A stretch of DNA of 64,000 bases from Xenophilus aerolatus (GTDB lineage Bacteria > Pseudomonadota > Gammaproteobacteria > Burkholderiales > Burkholderiaceae_C): assembly GCA_029968055.1 (NCBI GenBank), contig JASCNX010000005.1, forward strand, positions 1-64,000. Direction: 5' to 3'. Shown here piece by piece: positions 57,858-64,000 of this stretch (position 1 is its first letter; each line of letters begins with the position of its first letter). A program made the position numbers and the translations under genes. The notes under the pieces are model-generated. The model made no database searches. It had not been told where the DNA came from and was given only the letters and a program-made list of their open reading frames with translations.

Positions 57858-58232
57858 GATTTACCCCTCATTCAATAATTGTTGCAGTTACTCCAGCGTC
57901 GTAAGGTGCACTTCTCCTCGTTCGACGCCCCGCCCATTGTGTGAAGAATTTGACCCGATAGTGACAGGATGGGTACCTATCGTTCGCTGCAGGTACTCAA
58001 AACGTCGACACAAGCGGACGTCCATGCTTGCGCAGCCTCTGCGCACCTGCGGCGCCCCCGCGCGCAAGCCGGGTCGTCGCACACCTACACCGCGGCGCCG
58101 CCACCGACGACGCGGCGCGCACGACCCGTCGTCCATCGTTGCTCTCAACTTCTCCGGAAGTGAATCTTTCTTTTTTCAACCCATCCACCCCGGCGCCCCT
58201 GCGGTGCCGACCAACCTAGGAAGGAATTCGAC
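57858..58232. other. Intergenic region right of the AT-rich ATPase
   Basis: About 375 bp. The ATPase promoter should lie at its left end. Base composition shifts back from AT-rich to GC-rich between about 57900 and 58030. I find no clear second copy of the tRNA-Sec 3' end; TTCGACGCCCCGCC at about 57922 shares only the T-loop core. No gene seen. Confidence 0.5.
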
Positions 58233-58688
58233 ATGATGGACAACAAAGACGTGGTGAGCGTGCTCAACGACCTGCTGGAAAACGCCCGCGACGGCGAGTA
58301 CGGCTTTCGCACTTGCGCCGAAGAGGTCGAGGCCTCGAACCTGAAGACGGTGTTCGCCGACCGCGCTGCGGGCTGCGCGCAGGCCGCTTCGGAACTTGAA
58401 GCGCTGATCGTGCAGTACGGCGGCAAGCCGGCCGATGGCGGCACGGCCGCCGGTGCGCTGCACCGCGGCTGGGTGAAGGTGAAGGGCGCCGTGGGCGCTG
58501 ACAGCGAGCTGTCGATCCTCGAGTCGTGCGAGCGCGGCGAGGATTCGGGCATCGCCCGCTACCGCAAGGCGCTGAAGGAAGAGCTGCCGCCGGAAGTGCG
58601 TGCGGTGGTGGAGCGCCAGGCCCAGGGCGCGCAGAAGAACCACGACCAGATCCGCGATCTGCGCGACGCGGCCAAGGCACGCGCCTGA
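58233..58688 (+). CDS. DUF2383 (PA2169-family) four-helix-bundle protein
   Basis: A 151-residue helical protein: VVSVLNDLLENARDGEYGFR at the start, then LKTVFADRAAGCAQAASELE and ERQAQGAQKNHDQIRDLRDA. This is the PA2169 family, ferritin-like by fold but of unknown function. TAGGAAGG provides the ribosome site. Followed by a strong terminator. Confidence 0.9.
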   Translation: MMDNKDVVSVLNDLLENARDGEYGFRTCAEEVEASNLKTVFADRAAGCAQAASELEALIVQYGGKPADGGTAAGALHRGWVKVKGAVGADSELSILESCERGEDSGIARYRKALKEELPPEVRAVVERQAQGAQKNHDQIRDLRDAAKARA

Positions 58689-58754
58689 TCGAACTCGGGC
58701 GGCACACGGTGCCGCCCCGTGTTGCGGTCGGCAGCGGCTGCCGAAGACACACCC

Positions 58755-58786
58755 GGCCGGGGACGAAAGTCCCCGGCCTTTTTTTG
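58755..58786 (+). terminator. Rho-independent terminator with GAAA loop
   Basis: GGCCGGGGAC, tetraloop GAAA, GTCCCCGGCC and a run of seven T. It ends the DUF2383 gene; the facing gene at 58824 is convergent. Confidence 0.97.
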
Positions 58787-58823
58787 TTCGTTCGCGCGCG
58801 CGCGGTGGGCGCGCTGCGGCGGT

Positions 58824-61292
58824 TCAGGTGCCGGCGGGCAGGACCTGGCCGACGGTGGCCGAGGGCGCGGGTTCCGGCGGCGCGGGGGCGGGGCCGGGGG
58901 CGACCTCGGGCTGGTCGGCATGTTCGGCCACGGCGTGCATGAGGTCGTCGGCCATGGCCTGGAGCAGCTTGGCGTCGCGTTCGCTGAACTCGCGCGGCTG
59001 GGTGTCGAGCAGGCAGAGCGAGCCGATGGCGGCGCCCTTCTTGGGGCGCAGCGGCGCGCCGGCGTAGAAGCGCAGGCCCTTGGCGGCCAGCGCGGGGTTG
59101 GTGGCAAAGCGCGGGTCGCGGCTCACGTCTGGCACGACGAGCGGGCGGTTGTCGGCGACGACGTGGCCGCAGATCGACTGGCTGCGGGGCATGTCGAGCT
59201 GGTCGGCATAGCGCACGGGCGCCTCGGCGCTGCCCTCGGGCGCGGGCAGCTCGCCGTAGAAGCCGCGCACCTGCTGCACCGCCTCGTCGATGAAGCTGAC
59301 CATGGCGGCCGGCACATCGAAGATGGCCGCGGCGCGCTTGGCGGTCTGTTCGAAGAGCGGCTGCAGCTGCGGGTCGGTGAGCACGCCGCTGGCATGCAGC
59401 AGCGCCACGCGGGCGGCATCGTCCTCGGGCACCGGGGCCGGCTGCCAGTCGTGCGAGACGGTCTGCAGCAGCTTCTGCACGTGCGTGACGGCCTCGACCA
59501 CCGACGGCGCGATGGCATCGGCGCCCAGCGCTTCGGCCGCACCGGGCTCGGCCGGCCCGGCGTTCCACAGGCCCAGCACGATGCGCAGCTCGGGCCAGTG
59601 GCGGCGCAGCCGGCGGCACAGCCGCTTGGCCGCGACCTGCGGCTCGGGCGAGAACCAGCCGACGAACACGGCCTCGACCCCGCGCAGGTCGAGCCGGGCC
59701 AGGGCCTGCGGGTCGGTGGCCAGTGCGGCGTCGTGCGCGGCCGGGGTGCCGGCCAGGCCGAGCGCATGGGCCACCATCTGGGCGGCGATGGCGTCCATCT
59801 CCCACTTGCCGCCCAGGCACAGCACGGCGGGGCGGGCGCCGGTGGCGGTCGGCACGGCGGGGTGCTGGTCGCGCATCTCGTCGAGCAGCGACTCCATGCC
59901 GGTGACGATGCGCAGGCGGTGCTGCGAGGTCGACGCGGTCTGGTAGTCGCTCACGGCCATGCGCAGCACGGGCAGGGCGACCTCGTCGTAGAACTGGGGC
60001 ACCGAGCCGGCCTCTTCGGTGAGCTGGTGGCTCAGTTCGACGGCCTCGTCCACGTCGCCGCCCAGCAGGCGCTGGTAGATGCGCGTGGGCCCGTCGAGCG
60101 CGGGCTGGCTGCCCAGCAGCACGTCGAGGAACTGCAGCGCCGGCAGGTTGCGCCCCATGACCAGCAGGCAGACCGTGAGCGGGGTCGACATGATCAGGCC
60201 GACCGGGCCCCACATCAGCGTCCAGAAGGTGGCCGCGACGATGAGCGAGATGGCCGAAAGCCCCGTGCTGGAGCCGTAGAGCCAGGGTTCGACCACGTTG
60301 TTGCTGATGAGCTCCAGCACGCCGATCAGGCCCAGCGTCCACAGCACCAGGCTCCAGCCGGGGTCGACCGCGAAGGCCAGCGTGAGCGGGAAGATCGCCG
60401 AGATCATCGGCCCCACGTAGGGCACGTAGCGCATCACCGCCGCCAGCATGCCCCACAGGAAGGCGCCGGGCACGCCGATGAGCCACAGGCCGAGCGCCAT
60501 CGGGATGCCGTAGCAGAGGTTCACCCACAGCTGCATGATCAGGTAGCGCGAGATGCGCTCGCCGGCCTCGTCCATGGCGTCGGTGGTGCGCTGCAGGCTG
60601 CCGCCCATCAGGCGCACCAGGCGGTCGCGCAGGTCGAGCCGGTCCAGCAGCACCAGGATGACGAAGACCAGCACGATGCCGGCGTCGACCAGCGGCCCGG
60701 CCACGCGGCCGACGATGGCCATCGCCTGCTGCACCGGCGAGGCGGGCCGTTCCTTGACCTCCACCAGTTGCGCGGGGCGCTCGGTGCCGGCGGCGTGGGC
60801 GGCGCTGGCCAGCTTCTCGGTCTCGCGCTGGACGATGTCGACCGTCTTGGTCAGCCCGTCGAACATGCCGGGGCCGCGCACCGTCTCGCGCAGGCCGGCG
60901 AGCTTGTTGCGGATGGTGTTCTGGTAGGTAGGCAGTTCGGCGCTGAGGGCGCGCACCTCCCAGGTCATGAAGGCCGCCGAGCCGCCGATGACGCCCAGCG
61001 CCACCAGTACCACGCCGATGACGGCCAGCGCGCGCGGCACGCCCCAGCGCCGCAGCCGGGTCACGGCCGGGTCGAGCACGAAGCCCAGCAGCACCGCCAG
61101 CGCCAGCGGCACGAGGATCTCGCGGCCCAGGTAGAGCGCGGCGATGACCAGCGCGGCGATGAGCATGCCCGCCGCCAGGCGCACCACGTCGCCGCTGCCG
61201 CCGCCGCGGCCGGGCGATGGCGTGAGCAGTTCGAGGGGTGGCGCGCCGGCGTCCGGAGCAGGACGGGCGGCAGGAAGAGCGGGGATCGGCAT
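58824..61292 (-). CDS. AI-2E-family permease fused to a B12-binding-like and a GAF domain
   Basis: An 822-residue protein. Residues about 35-400 form an AI-2E/PerM-type transporter with about seven helices (family signatures YVPYVGPMISAIFPLTLAFA and LISNNVVEPWLYGSSTGLSA). A soluble segment of about 430-620 resembles a cobalamin-binding-like fold (VLCLGGKWEMDAIAAQMVAH, then RLCRRLRRHWPELRIVLGLW). The C-terminus (about 650-790) is a GAF domain: RAAAIFDVPAAMVSFIDEAV, SICGHVVADNRPLVVPDVSR and GSLCLLDTQPREFSERDAKL. The transporter part may be controlled by a small ligand bound by the GAF domain; this is inference. Confidence 0.88.
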   Translation of the reverse strand: MPIPALPAARPAPDAGAPPLELLTPSPGRGGGSGDVVRLAAGMLIAALVIAALYLGREILVPLALAVLLGFVLDPAVTRLRRWGVPRALAVIGVVLVALGVIGGSAAFMTWEVRALSAELPTYQNTIRNKLAGLRETVRGPGMFDGLTKTVDIVQRETEKLASAAHAAGTERPAQLVEVKERPASPVQQAMAIVGRVAGPLVDAGIVLVFVILVLLDRLDLRDRLVRLMGGSLQRTTDAMDEAGERISRYLIMQLWVNLCYGIPMALGLWLIGVPGAFLWGMLAAVMRYVPYVGPMISAIFPLTLAFAVDPGWSLVLWTLGLIGVLELISNNVVEPWLYGSSTGLSAISLIVAATFWTLMWGPVGLIMSTPLTVCLLVMGRNLPALQFLDVLLGSQPALDGPTRIYQRLLGGDVDEAVELSHQLTEEAGSVPQFYDEVALPVLRMAVSDYQTASTSQHRLRIVTGMESLLDEMRDQHPAVPTATGARPAVLCLGGKWEMDAIAAQMVAHALGLAGTPAAHDAALATDPQALARLDLRGVEAVFVGWFSPEPQVAAKRLCRRLRRHWPELRIVLGLWNAGPAEPGAAEALGADAIAPSVVEAVTHVQKLLQTVSHDWQPAPVPEDDAARVALLHASGVLTDPQLQPLFEQTAKRAAAIFDVPAAMVSFIDEAVQQVRGFYGELPAPEGSAEAPVRYADQLDMPRSQSICGHVVADNRPLVVPDVSRDPRFATNPALAAKGLRFYAGAPLRPKKGAAIGSLCLLDTQPREFSERDAKLLQAMADDLMHAVAEHADQPEVAPGPAPAPPEPAPSATVGQVLPAGT

Positions 61293-61440
61293 CGATGGCC
61301 TCTTGGGGGGCGTGTGACAGCGGGTGCTTGTGTCAACGCTTATAGGCCCAGGCCGGGCCGCGCCGTGTCGGCGCCGTTCGCGACATGCGGCCGGCAGGGG
61401 CGGGCGGGCGGCGGCCCGCCGCGCGTCGGGCGCGCCCCGC

Positions 61441-62367
61441 TCAGCGCGCCCAGCGCAGCGCCAGCGCGTCGAGCCGCCGGGCGGTCTCGATCAGCAGCTC
61501 GCGGCTGAAAGGGTTCATGGCCGGCAGAGGGTGGCGCGGCGCCTCGCAGTCGATGATGCCGCCTTCCTTCATCAGCGCCTTGGCGGCGAGCAGGCCGCAC
61601 TGGCGGTTCTCGATGTTGATGAGCGGCAGCCAGCGCTCGTAGCCGGCAATGGCCTCGTCGCGCCGGCCTTCGCGGTAGGCGTCGAGGATGGGGCGCAGCC
61701 CGTCGGGAAAGCCGCCGCCGGTCATGGCGCCGGTGGCGCCGGCCTCCAGGTCGGGCAGCAGGGTGATCGCCTCTTCGCCGTCCCACGGGCCCTCGACGGC
61801 ATCGCCGCCCAGGCGGATCAGCTCGCGCAGCTTGGCGGCGGCGAAGGCGGTCTCGATCTTGAAGTACGACACCTGCTCGATCTCGGTCGCCATGCGCGCG
61901 AGGAATGCGGCCGACAGCGGCGTGCCGGCGGCCGGTGCGTCCTGGACCATGATCGGGATGCGCACCGCGTCCGACAGCCGTGCGTAGAAGTCGAAGATCT
62001 GCGGCTCGGGCACGCGGAAGGTGGCGCCGTGGTAGGGCGGCATCACCATCAGCATGGCGGCGCCCATGTCCTGCGCGCGGCGGCTGCGCTCGGCGCACAC
62101 CGTGGTGCTGAAGTGCGTGGTGGTCACGATCACCGGCACGCGGCCGGCCACGTGGTCAAGGATCGTGCGGGTGAGCACCTCGCGTTCCTCGTCCGACAGC
62201 AAAAACTGCTCGGAGAAGTTGGCCAGGATGCACAGGCCGTTCGAGCCGGCGTCGATCATGAAGTCGACCGCGCGCTTCTGGCTGGCGAGGTCGAGCGCGC
62301 CGTCGTCGGTGAAGGTGGTGGGCACGACCGGGAAGAGGCCGCGGTAGCGGGGGGTGGAGAGTGACAT
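61441..62367 (-). CDS. DapA-like dehydratase/aldolase, probably of sugar-acid catabolism
   Basis: A 308-residue class I (Schiff-base) TIM-barrel enzyme of the DHDPS/NAL superfamily. The family patterns are GLFPVVPTTFTDDGALDLAS, the TTTHFSTT region and the catalytic Lys in VSYFKIET. The adjacent upstream IlvD/Edd dehydratase points to L-2-keto-3-deoxyarabonate dehydratase or a related 2-keto-3-deoxy sugar acid step, not lysine synthesis. No Shine-Dalgarno site is obvious before the ATG at 62367. Confidence 0.82.
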   Translation of the reverse strand: MSLSTPRYRGLFPVVPTTFTDDGALDLASQKRAVDFMIDAGSNGLCILANFSEQFLLSDEEREVLTRTILDHVAGRVPVIVTTTHFSTTVCAERSRRAQDMGAAMLMVMPPYHGATFRVPEPQIFDFYARLSDAVRIPIMVQDAPAAGTPLSAAFLARMATEIEQVSYFKIETAFAAAKLRELIRLGGDAVEGPWDGEEAITLLPDLEAGATGAMTGGGFPDGLRPILDAYREGRRDEAIAGYERWLPLINIENRQCGLLAAKALMKEGGIIDCEAPRHPLPAMNPFSRELLIETARRLDALALRWAR

Positions 62368-62391
62368 GGGGTTGGGAATGGGTGAACTCGG

Positions 62392-62475
62392 ACCGTTCAG
62401 GCTGAAACCAGCACCGTTCGGGCTGAAACCAGCACCGTTCGGGTTGAGACCAGCACCGTTCGGGTTGAAACCAGC
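62392..62475. repeat. Four tandem 21-bp units derived from the REP-like element
   Basis: Units start at 62392, 62413, 62434 and 62455; the consensus begins ACCGTTCGGGCTGAAACCAG and ends with C. They differ by one or two bases. The fifth start (62476) continues as a full palindrome. Units copy only the left end of the element plus AAACCAGC. Confidence 0.93.
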
Positions 62476-62537
62476 ACCGTTCGGGCTGAGCTTGTCGAAG
62501 CCTCGCGCGGCGCTTCGACAGGCTCAGCGTGAACGGG
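62476..62537. repeat. Dispersed palindromic (REP-like) element, copy 4
   Basis: ACCGTTCGGGCTGAGCTTGT to CTCAGCGTGAACGGG, in the spacer between the two sugar-acid genes. Stem arms as in copy 1. Confidence 0.9.
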
Positions 62538-62565
62538 TTGGGGTGTGGGATCGCGCGCACCCACC

Positions 62566-64000
62566 TCAATGCGAATGCCGCGGCACCTCGGCCCCGCGGC
62601 AGCCGACGAGGAAGTCGAAGTCGCAGCCTTCGTCGGCCTGCAGCACGTGTTGCACATACAGGCCCGCGTAGCCGCCGCGCGGCGCGGGGCTCGCGGGCAC
62701 GGGCCGGTCGGCCAGGCGGCGCTGCAGTTCCTCGTCGGGAATGTCCAGGTGCAGGCGGCCGCCGTCGCAGTCCAGCTCGATCCAGTCGCCGTCGCGCACC
62801 GCGGCCAGCGGGCCGCCGGCGGCGGCCTCTGGCGACACGTGCAGCACCACGGTGCCGTAGGCCGTGCCGCTCATGCGCGCGTCGGAGATGCGCACCATGT
62901 CCTTCACGCCGCGCCGCAGCAGCTTGGGCGGCAGGCCCATGTTGCCCACCTCGGCCATGCCGGGGTAGCCGCGCGGGCCGCAGTTCTTCATCACCAGCAC
63001 CGAGTCGGCATCGACGTCGAGCGCCTCGTCGACGATGCGCGCCTTGTAGTGCTCGAAGTCCTCGAACACCACGGCGCGGCCGCGGTGCTGCAGCAGCGCC
63101 GGCGTGGCGGCCGAGGGCTTGAGCACGGCCCCGCGCGGCGCCAGGTTGCCGCGCAGGATGCGCATGCCGCCATCGGCCACCAGGGGCCTGTCGAGCGGGC
63201 GGATGACCTCGTCGTCGTAGTTGGGCGCGTCCTTGACGTTGTCCCACAGCGTGCGGCCGTTGACGGTGAGCGCCTGCGGGTGCGGCAGCAGGCCATGCTC
63301 GCCCAGGCGGCGCAGCACGGCGGGCAGGCCGCCGGCGTAATAGAACTCCTCCATCAGGAAGCGGCCCGAGGGCATGAGGTCGACCAGCGTGGGCGTGCCG
63401 GCGCCGATGCGCGTCCAGTCCTCCAGCTCCAGCGGCACGCCGATGCGCCCGGCGATGGCCTTGAGGTGGATCACCGCGTTGGTCGATCCGCCGATGGCCG
63501 CGTTGACGCGGATCGCGTTCTCGAAGGCCTCGCGCGTGAGCACCTTCGACAGCGTGAGCCCTTCGCGCGCCATCTCCACCGCGCGCGCACCCGACAGCTG
63601 CGCCAGCACGTAGCGCCGCGAATCGACGGCCGGAATCGCCGCGTTGTGCGGCAGCGAGGTGCCCAGCGCCTCGGCCATGCAGGCCATGGTCGACGCGGTG
63701 CCCATGGTGTTGCAGGTGCCGGCCGAGCGGCTCATGCCGGCCTCGGCCGCCAGGAACTGGTGCAGCTGGATCTCGCCGGCCTTGAGCGATTCGTGCAGCT
63801 GCCATACGGCCGTGCCCGAGCCGATGTTGCGGCCCTCGAGCTTGCCGTTGAGCATCGGCCCGCCGGTGACGACGATGGCCGGGATGTCGCAGCTGGCCGC
63901 GCCCATCAGCAGCGCGGGCGTGGTCTTGTCGCAGCCGGTGAGCAGCACCACGGCATCGATGGGGTTGCCGCGGATGGCTTCTTCCACGTCCATGCTGGCC
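62566..64000 (-). CDS. IlvD/Edd-family sugar-acid dehydratase, 5' part missing at window edge
   Basis: At least 475 residues of an Fe-S dehydratase; the beginning lies beyond 64000. Cluster and active-site motifs: TGCDKTTPALLMGAASCDIP, SAGTCNTMGTASTMACMAEA and KNCGPRGYPGMAEVGNMGLP, with SDARMSGTAYGTVVLHVSPE. The sequence resembles L-arabonate/D-galactonate-type dehydratases more than IlvD. It lies directly upstream of the DapA-like gene, the next expected step in the oxidative pentose pathway. Exact substrate uncertain. Confidence 0.85.
   Translation of the reverse strand, partial: ASMDVEEAIRGNPIDAVVLLTGCDKTTPALLMGAASCDIPAIVVTGGPMLNGKLEGRNIGSGTAVWQLHESLKAGEIQLHQFLAAEAGMSRSAGTCNTMGTASTMACMAEALGTSLPHNAAIPAVDSRRYVLAQLSGARAVEMAREGLTLSKVLTREAFENAIRVNAAIGGSTNAVIHLKAIAGRIGVPLELEDWTRIGAGTPTLVDLMPSGRFLMEEFYYAGGLPAVLRRLGEHGLLPHPQALTVNGRTLWDNVKDAPNYDDEVIRPLDRPLVADGGMRILRGNLAPRGAVLKPSAATPALLQHRGRAVVFEDFEHYKARIVDEALDVDADSVLVMKNCGPRGYPGMAEVGNMGLPPKLLRRGVKDMVRISDARMSGTAYGTVVLHVSPEAAAGGPLAAVRDGDWIELDCDGGRLHLDIPDEELQRRLADRPVPASPAPRGGYAGLYVQHVLQADEGCDFDFLVGCRGAEVPRHSH

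Noticed and set aside
57915-57940. Second copy of the selC 3' end marking an island boundary
   Set aside because: Only the short T-loop core (TTCGAC) is shared; the rest does not align well enough to call an attachment site.
61441-62367. dapA of lysine synthesis
   Set aside because: Sequence style and the adjacent IlvD/Edd dehydratase indicate sugar-acid breakdown instead.
62392-62475. CRISPR array
   Set aside because: Units are contiguous with no variable spacers, and they derive from the adjacent palindrome; no cas genes are present.

Overview
The window is a GC-rich chromosomal segment from a betaproteobacterium, most likely a member of the Comamonadaceae (Variovorax/Acidovorax-like). 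The evidence is the housekeeping order (serA, a giant FAD/Fe-S oxidoreductase, ubiE, ubiJ, ubiB, aspS; gpmA-ctpA-moeB facing rhodanese-grxC-secB-gpsA). A second clue is a dispersed palindrome whose translation reads like VHAEPVEA / LRQAQ, familiar from that family. Assignment rests on recognition of protein families and gene order; no database search was possible.

Layout. 1-610: repeat-rich spacer. 611-8183 (minus): a glycerol-3-phosphate ABC uptake operon ugpB-A-E-C-Q, then an MscS-type channel. 8445-23875 (plus): serA, a DUF3683-type FAD/Fe-S oxidoreductase, a HIT protein, DUF971, the ubiquinone genes ubiE, ubiJ and ubiB with a Tim44-like membrane protein, a sodium/solute symporter, an FmdB-type zinc ribbon, a DUF502 protein and aspS. 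23951-24589: a toxin-antitoxin pair with a CcdB toxin and an apparently hybrid Phd/CcdA antitoxin, lying between aspS and nudB. 24567-28948: nudB, an EEP-family phosphatase, folE, a BLUF blue-light sensor, an EamA transporter and DUF429. 29074-35100: an envelope/stress cluster (CsbD, BON lipoprotein, ferritin-like protein, holin-like, YqjD-like, DUF1328) followed by a divergent CHASE3 kinase/LuxR regulator pair, a lone receiver and a small exported peptide. 35112-45251: AsmA, moeB, ctpA, gpmA, a rhodanese, grxC, secB, gpsA, a lectin-like lipoprotein, scpA, DUF3460 and a BamE-like lipoprotein.

45413-55953 is the most coherent module: a selenocysteine-containing, membrane-bound formate dehydrogenase (alpha, beta, gamma), the maturation factor fdhE, and the selenocysteine insertion genes selA, selB and selC (tRNA-Sec). 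The alpha-subunit gene is interrupted by an in-frame UGA at codon 196, followed by a hairpin with the bulged U and GGUCU loop that SelB recognises. The cluster therefore encodes both the enzyme and the recoding machinery it needs. selD and fdhD are not in the window.

Abutting the 3' end of selC is a single AT-rich gene for a GHKL (MORC/Hsp90-like) ATPase, unlike everything around it and probably horizontally acquired. The right end holds a DUF2383 protein, an AI-2E-type permease fused to a GAF domain, and two sugar-acid catabolism genes (a DapA-like dehydratase/aldolase and an IlvD/Edd dehydratase cut by the window edge). Palindromic repeats are scattered between genes. In two places they appear inside coding regions without breaking the frame.
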